From the NCBI GenBank assembly GCA_040981125.1, contig JANRMQ010000003.1:124001-188000 (forward strand): a stretch of 64,000 nucleotides of DNA. Reading direction: 5' to 3'. Source of the DNA: DASSBQ01 sp040981125. Its GTDB lineage: Bacteria > Nitrospirota > Nitrospiria > Nitrospirales > Nitrospiraceae. The position numbers and the translations under genes were made by a program. The notes beneath the pieces were generated by a model. The model was not told the DNA's origin, did no database searches, and saw only the letters and a program-made list of their open reading frames with translations. Positions within the stretch are counted from its first letter, which is position 1, and each line of letters opens with the position of its first letter. Shown piece by piece: positions 51,449-59,601 of this stretch.

Positions 51449-52099
51449 TTAAAGCGATGCGAGTTGAGTATCGGCCTCGATCTTGTCGAAAAGATCGTTG
51501 AGCGCGGAATGCAGGGATTGGTTCAGCGTGAATTTATCAGCTTCCATCGATGAGCGGGAGACGGGGCCGAATGCCTTTCCAAAGCCGGAATAATACGTTA
51601 TGACGCGACCATTTCGAGGGTCGATGAGGTTGGCATCCGTTTTAGTGACATAGGTGTAATTAAAGTCGTCCTCCATGCCGGGATCGACATACACGGACAC
51701 TCGTAACGCCAGCATGAGATCGGCCTGTTCGGTGGTGCTGATGCGCCGGAAGGTTTGCCTGGCGGCCACGTAGTCCAAAACGGTTGCCGTCCATTCTTCC
51801 CGTGATAACGGCGGAATGGTCCCGAATGGGTCGATGAAGTGTTGAGTGCGCGGATCGGTTGTAAGGGTGGCGCCGGGCTGAACGGAATAGGCCGTGATGT
51901 GCGAAACCTGTACCTGCGCGCTATAGGGCAAGGGATGTGTTGTCGGTACCACGGGCGCAGGAAGAAACGTCAGCGAGGCACGCGATGACTGGGCCGGAGG
52001 AGAGGGCTGTGAATGACAGGCCTGGATCGATAGGCTCAGTATGACCGCAACAAGCGTGAGCGCGCAACGAACACCGGGGCGTCTTTCATTGAAATGCAT
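51449..52099 (-). CDS. Lipoprotein of unknown function
   Basis: ATG 52099 is chosen since it starts a signal (RCALTLVAVILSLSIQAC lipobox); the frame is open to 52258. The 216-residue product contains HITAYSVQPGATLTTDPRTQHFIDPFGTIPPLSREEWTATVLDYVAARQTFRRISTTEQADLMLALRVSVYVDPGMEDDFNYTYV and ANLIDPRNGRVITYYSGFGKAFG. No family recognised. It is divergent from the outer-membrane protein at 52481. Confidence 0.7.
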   Translation of the reverse strand: MHFNERRPGVRCALTLVAVILSLSIQACHSQPSPPAQSSRASLTFLPAPVVPTTHPLPYSAQVQVSHITAYSVQPGATLTTDPRTQHFIDPFGTIPPLSREEWTATVLDYVAARQTFRRISTTEQADLMLALRVSVYVDPGMEDDFNYTYVTKTDANLIDPRNGRVITYYSGFGKAFGPVSRSSMEADKFTLNQSLHSALNDLFDKIEADTQLASL

Positions 52100-52266
52100 C
52101 CGGGGCGCCTGCCTCAATTGATACCCCTCTGATACCCCCTCGTCGCGAACGTGCACTACTCTACCGCTCGGCGGTGCTTTACTCAAGACCAGCAGTGATA
52201 CGTATGGTGAAGACTTGTGAATGCCTTGTCCTCGACAAGCCTTCACAGGACACCTCACGGCCGCAG

Positions 52267-52280
52267 GTCACATATGTGAC
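52267..52280. promoter_or_regulatory. Perfect 14-bp palindrome, possible operator
   Basis: GTCACATATGTGAC reads the same on both strands. It lies in the divergent region between the 52099 lipoprotein and the 52481 barrel. The TCACA/TGTGA arms recall CRP-like half-sites but with shorter spacing, so the identity of the binding protein is open. Confidence 0.45.
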
Positions 52281-52321
52281 AAGAGAAATCTTCACGCAAA
52301 TCCGTTCATACAATTCCCCAC

Positions 52322-52364
52322 CTGTTACTTTTGACAGTACCCCCTTAGGAAATTTGTGTAGAGA
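52322..52364 (+). promoter_or_regulatory. Shared dyad promoter for the Pro-rich barrel protein
   Basis: CTGTTACTTTTGACAG (52322-52337) is followed after 21 bases by TAGAGA (52359-52364). The gene starts at 52481. Confidence 0.72.
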
Positions 52365-52480
52365 CTCAGGCGAGAGTTCGCTAGAGCACAACCGAACGGA
52401 GTTTACACCCAGAGGCAATAGCCACTAACCCCTTTGTCTCGAGCAAACCAGCATTGGATCACCGATAAGGAGGGCTCACG

Positions 52481-53455
52481 ATGAACGACGGATTGCGATT
52501 AGGAAAGAGAGCGGTTTATGGAACAATGCTCATGCTCTTATGGAGCCTCATGTCGATAGGATCGCCGATCGCGCATGGGCAGCCGGTGCCACCTTCGCCG
52601 ACTCCCATAGAACCGGTCCCTGTACAGCCGGTGCCTCCTTCGCCGGCTCCTATAGAGCCGGTCCCCGAACAGCCGGTCCCCCCACAGCCAGCCACAGGAC
52701 AGCAGCCGCCGACAGAAGCTGAACGGGCTAAGGAAGCCGATCAATTGCAACAGGCGGAAGCCGCGCGCGCGGCCGAGCAGGAACCGAGAATAGAGAGGAA
52801 AATGGTTCGCCCCAGCGAAACGTACCTGGCGGGGTTCGCTGGTTACACATTTGGCGGTAAGCTTAATAGTATGGAAGGCACTGGAGCCCTCTCGGGCCTG
52901 AACCTCAATGACCGGGATCTGTCGGATTCGGTCGTGTACGGCGGAAAGCTCGGCCATTTCTTCGGCAATCGAATGGATTGGTTGGGCATTGAGATGGAAG
53001 CGTTCAACACCACGCCAAATGTGGAGCAGCAAGGGTCGGTGCCCGGGAGCCATTTTCGGGTCACGACCTTGGCCTTCAATCTCATCGGACGACTGAAGTT
53101 TGCTTGTAAGACGAAAACAGAGCGAACGGAGACACGGACGGAGGGCGCCATACGCTATGAAACCCGATATGAGCGGGAATTCTGCCGGCTGCAACCCTAT
53201 GGTGGGGTTGGCCTTGGCGTGTTCTTTGCCAATCTATCGACCAATGGCAACAGCGTGTCCGATAATGCCGTGCCGGGCCTCAATGTTTTGGGTGGTCTAC
53301 GCTTTTACTTCAACGAACGGATCGCCATGTTTGGTGAATACAAGTACAACTACGCGGCGTTCGATGCTTCGACGAGTGGTCCGTTCGGAGGAGTAGGCTT
53401 CAAAGGCGATTATCAGGCCAATCATATCGTCGGTGGGCTCTCGTTCCACTTCTAG
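52481..53455 (+). CDS. Outer-membrane beta-barrel protein with Pro-rich N terminus
   Basis: The 324-residue protein has a signal peptide (LMSIGSPIAHGQ), then repeats of PVPPSPxPIEPVPxQ (about residues 35-70), a charged helix (EAERAKEADQLQQAEAARAAE) and an eight-stranded barrel-like domain. The barrel begins YLAGFAGYTFGGKLN and LGIEMEAFNTTP, and ends GDYQANHIVGGLSFHF. A Cys pair (FACK, REFCRL) may form a disulfide. It is the kind of OmpA/OprF-like opacity barrel. Function unknown. GGAGG precedes the ATG. Confidence 0.85.
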   Translation: MNDGLRLGKRAVYGTMLMLLWSLMSIGSPIAHGQPVPPSPTPIEPVPVQPVPPSPAPIEPVPEQPVPPQPATGQQPPTEAERAKEADQLQQAEAARAAEQEPRIERKMVRPSETYLAGFAGYTFGGKLNSMEGTGALSGLNLNDRDLSDSVVYGGKLGHFFGNRMDWLGIEMEAFNTTPNVEQQGSVPGSHFRVTTLAFNLIGRLKFACKTKTERTETRTEGAIRYETRYEREFCRLQPYGGVGLGVFFANLSTNGNSVSDNAVPGLNVLGGLRFYFNERIAMFGEYKYNYAAFDASTSGPFGGVGFKGDYQANHIVGGLSFHF

Positions 53456-53672
53456 CTCGTGTTGTGGCATCGCAGTCAAGGGATGCCAGCCTATTAGCAG
53501 CCGGACGCCGCTGTTCCCGCATTCGGCAGCACGCATGGGCATCGGCTCAAGGAAGAGGTGCGGGAGGTTGTTCACATTCATCGAATCGAGGGGACCTTCT
53601 TCAAGCCAGTGGCTTTCCGAAAGGGCGGCACCAGGCATCAGCGAAGGAGATCTCCGCCGACGTAATGGGCCT

Positions 53673-54842
53673 ATGACCATTCTGAAGGCAGCGATTCTCC
53701 TCTTTGTATTTGCAGCCATGATTCCCTATTTGGAACGGGGACAGGTTGTTGCAGCCTATCTACAGGCCGAACAAAACCTGCATCCACCTCCCATTGCAGC
53801 GTCGGAAGCAATACTGGAGAAACAGTCCGATCTCGCTCTGAGGCCGGCTTTTGAAATGGAGCGTACCCGGGATGCACCGATTACAAGGGCGCAACTAACG
53901 GCAGCCGTCGAACAGACTGCTATCTTAACGGCATTTCTCCGGGGCCATACCGCCGAGGTGATCAGCGTGGCCTTCAGTGCCGATGGGGCCATCCTCGCAT
54001 CTGCAGGCAGGGACCAGAGCGTCCGCCTGTGGGATGTCAAAACCCGCCAATCGTTGGGGCGGCCGCTCACCGGGCATACCGATTGGGTCTTCAGCGTAGC
54101 CTTTAGCGCCGATGGGACGACGTTAGCCTCTGCGAGTACAGATACGACCGTCCGTCTCTGGGATGTCAAAACGGGTCAGCCGCTGGGATCGCCACTTACG
54201 GGCCATACCGAGGGAGTGGTCAGCGTGGCGTTTAGTCCCGATGGGACCACGCTCGCATCCGCAAGCAGGGACCAGAGCGTCCGCCTGTGGGATGTGAAAG
54301 CGCGCCAGTCACTGGGCTCCCCGCTCAGGGGCCATACCGAGGGGGCGGTCAGTGTAGCGTTTAGTCCCGATGGGGCCGCGTTGGCTTCTGCGGGGTGGGA
54401 TCAGAGCATTCGCCTGTGGGACGTCAAGACTCGCCGGCCGCTCGGCGAGCCGCTTATCGGCCATACAGGTGCGGTGGTCAGCGTGGCATTCAGCCCCGAT
54501 GGGGTGACGCTCGCATCTGCGAGTTTAGATAAAAGCGTCCGCCTTTGGAATCTTGCAACGCATCAGCCGCTGGGCGAGCCGCTTACCGGCCATACCGCCG
54601 AGGTAGCCAGCGTGGCGTTTAGTCCGGATGGAGCGACGTTGGCTTCCGCAAGTTGGGACAATAGCATCCGCCTGTGGGATGTCAAAACGCGCCGGCCGCT
54701 CGGCCGGCCCCTAACCGGCCATACCGACTGGGTGTCCTGCGTGACGTTCAGCCCCGATGGAGCAACGTTGGCGTCTGCAAGTTGGGACAAGAGCGTCCGC
54801 CTGTGGGACGTCAAAACGCGCCGGCCTATTCAATCTTTCTAA
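53673..54842 (+). CDS. WD40 repeat protein with seven near-identical repeats
   Basis: The 389-residue protein has a hydrophobic N-terminal segment (ILKAAILLFVFAAMIPYL). A short linker is followed by seven 43-residue WD40 units, each GHT..V.SVAFSxDG..LASAx.DxSVRLWDVKT, from ~54 kb to the end (LWDVKTRRPIQSF). Seven units make one complete seven-bladed propeller, so it is likely a periplasmic or membrane-anchored binding scaffold. The repeats are almost identical at both protein and DNA level (129-bp units), suggesting recent duplication or gene conversion. The frame is open upstream to 53433; the ATG is not strongly supported by a ribosome site. Confidence 0.88.
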   Translation: MTILKAAILLFVFAAMIPYLERGQVVAAYLQAEQNLHPPPIAASEAILEKQSDLALRPAFEMERTRDAPITRAQLTAAVEQTAILTAFLRGHTAEVISVAFSADGAILASAGRDQSVRLWDVKTRQSLGRPLTGHTDWVFSVAFSADGTTLASASTDTTVRLWDVKTGQPLGSPLTGHTEGVVSVAFSPDGTTLASASRDQSVRLWDVKARQSLGSPLRGHTEGAVSVAFSPDGAALASAGWDQSIRLWDVKTRRPLGEPLIGHTGAVVSVAFSPDGVTLASASLDKSVRLWNLATHQPLGEPLTGHTAEVASVAFSPDGATLASASWDNSIRLWDVKTRRPLGRPLTGHTDWVSCVTFSPDGATLASASWDKSVRLWDVKTRRPIQSF

Positions 54843-55284
54843 ATTCGCCATAGTACCGATCTTGTGTTGAACGTTTGGTCCCGTCGACGACGATGACAGC
54901 CTTCCCTTGGTGGTCATATAACGTTAATGTGACCGCGCGACGATCGGTATCCTCGATCAATCGACCATCGACTATTGTCACCATCCCATTGCCGACTGCC
55001 ATATCGTCAGCGGTTTGAGCCGCGAACAGAAAGGTATGGTTGGCGCGGATCATGAGACGGGCCTGTCCCTCCGCCAAGAGTGCGCCGTTTTTTTTCAGCG
55101 TTCCTTCCCAGTCTCCTACCACCATTCGGACATCGGTTATCCTCACTACTTTCCATGTCGCATCGTGTTGAGCCGGGCTTCCCGTACAGGCGGCCAATAG
55201 TCCAATGATTAAAGCGCCCGCATACTCTCGCAACGATCTTGCCGCCACATCCTGCCGAGTCATATGTGTCTGTAAAGAAGGCAT
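54826..55284 (-). CDS. Small lipoprotein, paralogue of the 20620 gene
   Basis: The 152-residue protein has a lipobox (LLAAC) and the mature pattern VVGDWEGTLKKNGALLAEGQARLMIRANHTFLFAAQTADDMAVGNGMVTIVDGRLIEDTDRRAVTLTLYDH, shared with the gene at 20620 (WEG.L, F.(F/A)A..T, DGRLI/NGKLI). AGGAAAGG precedes the ATG. Its 3' end overlaps the WD40 gene end by about 17 bases in convergent orientation. Function unknown. Confidence 0.72.
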   Translation of the reverse strand: MPSLQTHMTRQDVAARSLREYAGALIIGLLAACTGSPAQHDATWKVVRITDVRMVVGDWEGTLKKNGALLAEGQARLMIRANHTFLFAAQTADDMAVGNGMVTIVDGRLIEDTDRRAVTLTLYDHQGKAVIVVDGTKRSTQDRYYGEFRKIE

Positions 55285-55340
55285 ATTCGCGCCTTTCCTG
55301 TGGCTAGGGAGTCGGTCATTCTCCGTTGCCCCAAGGGATG

Positions 55341-55826
55341 TCAGTAGACCAGCGGTATCTGCCGTGCGATTTCGGTATTCAAGACGGCTCGAATCCTATT
55401 TTCCATTTGGATAAAGCGGGCAGTCTTGGCCCCGGGGAGGACCGTGGCGATCTTCGCAGCATACCCGCGTTTCAGTGCGAGCTCGGCTTCTTGGACCGAC
55501 AGCGCCTCATTCATGAGTTTCATCGCGATGTCGTCCGGAATCGGGCCCTTATCAAGAGCGTCTGCGTACTCTTTGATGGTCGTGGCCAGCTGCTGATTTA
55601 TCTCTTCCAACTCCTTCTGGTACGCGTCATAGAGCGGCCAAAACTGCTTGGCCTCGGGGTCCGTAAGGTTCATGTTCGCCGCCACCAACAGCTGTTTGTC
55701 TGCCTTAATTTTCTGAATCAACATCTCCACATCGGCGTCTGCTGCAGTTGTCGCAGGGTGCTGAGCAAAGGCTGGAACAGCGAAGGCGGCAATGATGGTC
55801 AGAAGCAACGGTCTTAGGATCACCAT
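55341..55826 (-). CDS. Periplasmic Spy/CpxP-like helical protein (paralogue 4)
   Basis: AGGAGAG precedes the ATG. The 161-residue product has a signal peptide (TIIAAFAVPAFAQ) and the shared plan: MLIQKIKADKQLLVAANMNLT, FWPLYDAYQKELEEINQQL, LPGAKTARFIQMENRIRAVLNTEIARQIPLVY. It is nearest to paralogue 1 at 19321. It lies downstream of a small membrane protein and the NapC/NapA genes on the same strand, with 45 bases from the preceding gene, so it may belong to that transcript. Confidence 0.72.
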   Translation of the reverse strand: MVILRPLLLTIIAAFAVPAFAQHPATTAADADVEMLIQKIKADKQLLVAANMNLTDPEAKQFWPLYDAYQKELEEINQQLATTIKEYADALDKGPIPDDIAMKLMNEALSVQEAELALKRGYAAKIATVLPGAKTARFIQMENRIRAVLNTEIARQIPLVY

Positions 55827-55871
55827 GGAGGTCGCTCTCCTTTCGATATGTGGACAGTCTGAAGACGATGG

Positions 55872-56114
55872 TCAGATCGCGCCCCGTTGCTTCAGTTCGG
55901 TGACGACAGCGCCGAGGTACAGCAATACCGCCAGACCCAATAGCGGAATGCCGACAAAGGTTCCCAAGCCCATCGTCCACGCTCCAAAGCCGTACCAGAG
56001 AAAGAGCAGGACGCATACGAGACCTGCAATCGCGGAATACACAGCGAGCGTCAGTTGCCTCTGTACCCATACTGAGGCCGGGTTGGGGACAGGGGTCTTC
56101 TCTTCAATCGGCAT
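55872..56114 (-). CDS. Small membrane protein downstream of the NapC-like gene
   Basis: ATG 56114 has an AGGA element; the frame to 56204 lies inside the NapC gene. The 80-residue product has two to three hydrophobic stretches (LTLAVYSAIAGLVCVLLFLWYGFGAWTMGLGTFVGIPLLGLAVLLYLGAVV). Its start overlaps the NapC stop by 11 bases, suggesting translational coupling. No family recognised. Confidence 0.62.
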   Translation of the reverse strand: MPIEEKTPVPNPASVWVQRQLTLAVYSAIAGLVCVLLFLWYGFGAWTMGLGTFVGIPLLGLAVLLYLGAVVTELKQRGAI

Positions 56115-56883
56115 GCTCGGTCCTGGCGTCGCGCTCTCCGGTTGATCGGTTCGCCATTGTTTGTCGCTCGCTCGGCAGAGGGTGAGGAGGTCCGTGACAC
56201 GCAATGCATGCGATACGGTCTGCTGCGACCTCGGCCGCGAGCGCCTGGTGGCTCTTCACGCGGTCCCACTTGGCGGTTCCGCGATGGCAGTCCAGGCAAT
56301 TCGAATTGTCATAACTGCCCGCGTACTGAATGGGATCCGCGTAGGTGCTCGTCACGTAGTACAGCCAGTGGCGGAACCCGTCCCGCTTGCCTTCCACCGT
56401 GCCGGTCACTCCGTATGTCACGTGGCAGGAGTAACACTGATCTTTTGCGATCCAGTTGTTCCGGTAATGCCGCGCAGCCAACGTGGGGCTGCTTGGGTTT
56501 TCCATGTCATTGACGAAGGGATGCATGACATGGCACGACATGCAGGCCTGCACGGACTTTGTCCCTTCCATGACCGTCTTCGTGGTTGTCCATGTTACGA
56601 TCATCGGCAGCACAAACAACCCGATGAGCAGAAGGCGGCGATACGTGCCATGCCGAAGTTTCTTTCGGTAGACGTGCTGAACCAAGACCAAAAGAAGGAT
56701 ACCCCCCACGGCTGCCGCGATACCCAGCCAGCGCAGGATATCGAGCTGTGACCATCTCCCGTGTGTCTCGACTGCCCAAGCCGGAGAAGCGGCCAGCCAC
56801 ACTTCCATAAGAATCGCGGCAAGAAGAAGGATGATCGACCGCCTGTGAGGCATGAGTTGTCCGGCGACCCTCAGGGTTCTCAT
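56104..56883 (-). CDS. NapC/NirT-type tetrahaem cytochrome c
   Basis: The 259-residue protein carries four CxxCH haem motifs at about residues 114, 150, 196 and 226 (CMSCH, CYSCH, CLDCH, CIACH). Three hydrophobic N-terminal segments (17-37, 50-70, 82-100) precede the haem part. Quinol-oxidising tetrahaem proteins of this type feed electrons to periplasmic nitrate reductase. It overlaps the NapA stop by four bases (ATGA), so it is in the same operon. NapB and NapD are not present here. Confidence 0.87.
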   Translation of the reverse strand: MRTLRVAGQLMPHRRSIILLLAAILMEVWLAASPAWAVETHGRWSQLDILRWLGIAAAVGGILLLVLVQHVYRKKLRHGTYRRLLLIGLFVLPMIVTWTTTKTVMEGTKSVQACMSCHVMHPFVNDMENPSSPTLAARHYRNNWIAKDQCYSCHVTYGVTGTVEGKRDGFRHWLYYVTSTYADPIQYAGSYDNSNCLDCHRGTAKWDRVKSHQALAAEVAADRIACIACHGPPHPLPSERQTMANRSTGERDARTEHAD

Positions 56884-59156
56884 ACTGTCTTACGGCGAAC
56901 CGCGACCGCACACCGCTTGTATGCAGGTTGCTTCGAAAACGGGTCGTAAACATCGTGAGTGGCTTGATTGACCAAATGTCCGGCGGAGTGCATGGTCGCG
57001 AACACCATGCCTGGCCGCACAATGTCCGTTAGACGGGCTTTCAGCTCGACTTCCCCGCGGCGACTCCTGACCACAACCGGATCACCTTCCTTGATCTGCA
57101 GTTGATGGGCATCGTAGGGGTGTATCTCCAAGTAGTCGGGGTGGATGCCTTGAAGCGAAGGAACGGGACCGGTGATGGTCATGGTATGCCAGTGCTCCAG
57201 AATTCGACCGGTGTTGAAAATGAGCGGGAATTCGTCCGTATAGGGGTCGAGCACGTCTTCCTGATGATCCAGCCAGACGGTGGCCCGCCCGTCCGGCTTG
57301 CCGTAGAAGTCGAATCGACCCGTGCCGGCAGCCATGGGATCCTCTCCAGGAACATACCTCCGCTTTGTGCCGGGATGCGTTTCAGTCGGACAGGGCCAGA
57401 GCAGCCCGCGCTCCTTTTCAAGTCGCTCGTAGGTGATGCCTTCAAAATTGTATTTCGAATGGGCCGATACCTTGCGCCATTCGTCCCAGACGTTCTTCGG
57501 GGTTCTGGCGGAGATGAGGTCGCCGTGGCCGAGCCGGTCCGCGAGCTCGACAAGAATAGCCAGATCGCTTCTGGCTTCACCCGGCGGATCGACGAGCTTT
57601 GGATAGAGATGATAGCGGCGCTCCGCGTTGCCCGTAACGCCCTCCTTTTCTACCCACAGAGCCGCGGGGAGAACCACATCGGCAAATTTTGTCGTTTCCG
57701 TCGGATGAAAGGCGTCCACCACGACGAGAAATGCCTTCTGCATCCCTTCCCGATAGGTCGAGACGCTCGGAAGTGTCTGCCCGGGGTTCGTGCAGGCCAC
57801 GAAGCAGCATTTCACTGCTCCGCGGTTCATCGCTTCGAACAGGGCGACGGCATGATATCCGGCCTTGGGGCTGATGCGTCCGCGAGGAACCTTCCATAGA
57901 TCTTCCATCTCTTCCCGATGCTTCGGGTTGGCCACGAGGCGCCCGTTCGGCAGCGCGTGGGCGAGAGAACCGGTATCGCGCACCCCGCCGCAGGCATTCG
58001 GCTGGCCGGTCAACGAAAACGGCGTGGCTCCGGGACGGCCGATGTGTCCGGTGAGCAGATGCATGGCGATGACGAGGCGGTTGGACGCCGTTCCTTCCAC
58101 CTGCTGGTTCAGGCCCATCGTCCATAACGACATCGTGGCTTTCGACGATGCAAAGAGAAATGCCGCCTCACGGATGCTCCGCGGAGTGACGCCGCATGTT
58201 TTTGCCGCCGCCTCCGGCGTGTATTTCGCGATGTGCCGCTTAAATGCCTCGAATGTCCGCTTCTGCTCGCCTTCCTGAAACGACAGATAGTGTTCGACCA
58301 TATCCGAATCGATGAACTGCTGCTCCAGAAATACATGAATCATCGCATTGTAGAGAGAGACATCCGTTCCTGGGTAAATCGGCAGGTACAGGTCGGCATG
58401 CCGAGCCGTAAATGTTTTGCGGGGATCGACCAGGACGATCTTGGTATTGGGACGACTGCGCGTGCGGTCCCGCACGCGTTCCCATAGGATGGGATGGCAT
58501 TCCAGGGTATTCGATCCCGTAATGAAAAAACACTCGGCATGGTCGATGTCTTCGTAGCACCCGGCGGGTTCATCCTTCCCGAAACTCGTGGTGTACCCGG
58601 TGACGGCCGACGCCATGCACAATCGCGGGTTCCCGTCTACATTGTTGGTTCCGATGCCGGCCTTGAATAATTTATTCGCGGTGTAGCTTTCCTGAGTGTA
58701 CAGCTGTCCGCTCCCATAATAAGCGACACTGTCGGGCCCATGGGTCTCGATCGCCTGCTTGAATTGCTGTGCGACGAGCGTCATAGCGTCGTCCCAACTG
58801 GCTCGCCGCAGTTCGCCGTCTTTCCGGATCATTGGATAGAGGGCGCGGCCTTCGGAATAGAGAATGTCCCGGGTAGCGAGACCCTTGATACAAAGCCGGC
58901 CACGATTGTGAGCTTCGTCGTCTCCCTTGACGTCCACCACTTTATTGTCTTTGAGGCCGATCATGACGCCGCAGCCTGTCCCGCAAAAGCGGCACACACC
59001 CTTGTTCCAGCTATCGACCGGGATCACGGGTTGACGCTCCCACAGTTCGCCGCAACCGGTCAGTGGGGTAAGCCATGCCAAGCCGATCGAGGCTCCGACG
59101 AACCTTCCCAATTCGCGACGTGTCAGTCCTTCCGGTTGGTCCGGTTTTTTCGGCAT
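56880..59156 (-). CDS. napA: NapA-type periplasmic nitrate reductase-like molybdoenzyme
   Basis: The 758-residue protein starts with a Tat-type signal (TRRELGRFVGASIG). The [4Fe-4S] cysteines are Cys55, Cys58, Cys62 and Cys89. The Mo-bis-MGD ligand Cys180 is in NPRLCMASAVTG, as in NapA/NasA. Length fits (NapA usually ~800). Periplasmic nitrate reduction with the adjoining NapC is the most likely role; an assimilatory or other oxo-anion substrate is possible. The operon is napA, napC, a small membrane gene and perhaps a Spy-like protein. Confidence 0.88.
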   Translation of the reverse strand: MPKKPDQPEGLTRRELGRFVGASIGLAWLTPLTGCGELWERQPVIPVDSWNKGVCRFCGTGCGVMIGLKDNKVVDVKGDDEAHNRGRLCIKGLATRDILYSEGRALYPMIRKDGELRRASWDDAMTLVAQQFKQAIETHGPDSVAYYGSGQLYTQESYTANKLFKAGIGTNNVDGNPRLCMASAVTGYTTSFGKDEPAGCYEDIDHAECFFITGSNTLECHPILWERVRDRTRSRPNTKIVLVDPRKTFTARHADLYLPIYPGTDVSLYNAMIHVFLEQQFIDSDMVEHYLSFQEGEQKRTFEAFKRHIAKYTPEAAAKTCGVTPRSIREAAFLFASSKATMSLWTMGLNQQVEGTASNRLVIAMHLLTGHIGRPGATPFSLTGQPNACGGVRDTGSLAHALPNGRLVANPKHREEMEDLWKVPRGRISPKAGYHAVALFEAMNRGAVKCCFVACTNPGQTLPSVSTYREGMQKAFLVVVDAFHPTETTKFADVVLPAALWVEKEGVTGNAERRYHLYPKLVDPPGEARSDLAILVELADRLGHGDLISARTPKNVWDEWRKVSAHSKYNFEGITYERLEKERGLLWPCPTETHPGTKRRYVPGEDPMAAGTGRFDFYGKPDGRATVWLDHQEDVLDPYTDEFPLIFNTGRILEHWHTMTITGPVPSLQGIHPDYLEIHPYDAHQLQIKEGDPVVVRSRRGEVELKARLTDIVRPGMVFATMHSAGHLVNQATHDVYDPFSKQPAYKRCAVAVRRKTV

Positions 59157-59237
59157 GGCGTCAATTCTCCGAGTCGGATCGGAGGCATTCCGGAGTGTAT
59201 CGACCTGGAGTTGCTATGCGTAGCGGCATTGGGTACC

Positions 59238-59386
59238 GGGTCAGTTTCCTTTTTCGTCATGCCTGCGAAGGCGGGTATCCATTTCTTGATCAAGACCAAA
59301 TGCCGTGGAGAGGCCTTTGATTGGCGTCCCGCTTCCGCGGAAATGACAGACTTCAGTGCTTCTGATGGCGACCTGGCCTACTACCC
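59238..59386 (+). repeat. Dispersed repeat family B, copy 2
   Basis: Begins GGGTCAGTTTCCTTTTT, CGTCATGCCTGCGAAGG, CTTGATCAAG, then GACTTCAGTGCTTCTGATGG and CTACTACC. It shares these blocks in the same order with 46330-46454, with an insertion of roughly 25 bases in the middle. Confidence 0.75.
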
Positions 59387-59461
59387 GGCATTCGTGTTGC
59401 ACATTGATGCGGCGCCGTTTTGAATCATGCGGAGTCTGCCGAGAATCACAACCCTATGCAC

Positions 59462-59505
59462 CTGTCAGTTTTGACAGTTCTTCGAATCCGGGGAATTTGT
59501 ATAGT
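59462..59505 (+). promoter_or_regulatory. Shared dyad promoter for the HAD-GH65 operon
   Basis: CTGTCAGTTTTGACAG (59462-59477) is followed after 22 bases by TATAGT (59500-59505). The first gene starts at 59602. Confidence 0.8.
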
Positions 59506-59601
59506 TCTCAAGTTACCATCATACGGATTAGTAGGGAATCGGCTGCGCCGCGCAACATCAACCCATGGCTGAAACAGGCGCGCGAGCTGAAAGGTCAGTC
59601 G

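Larger units (their letters stand above)
52100..52480. other. Divergent promoter region with two palindromes
   Basis: In 381 bp it holds a dyad promoter for the plus-strand barrel gene (52322-52364) and, 55 bases upstream of that, the perfect palindrome GTCACATATGTGAC (52267-52280), whose regulator is not known. No gene was recognised. Confidence 0.55.
59157..59601. other. Intergenic region with repeat B and a dyad promoter
   Basis: This 445-bp region separates the divergent napA and HAD genes. It contains repeat B copy 2 (59238-59386) and the dyad promoter at 59462-59505 that drives the HAD-GH65 genes. No further gene was recognised. Confidence 0.55.

Noticed and set aside
53942..54842. CRISPR-like array suggested by regular 129-bp repeats
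   Set aside because: The units are in frame WD40 codons without spacers; the protein reading explains them.
19202..59505. TTGACA hexamers of the dyads read as sigma-70 -35 boxes
   Set aside because: The TA hexamer lies 22-25 bases from the end of TTGACA, too long for the 16-18 spacer, and most sites have a matching inverted left arm, which a -35 box would not need.
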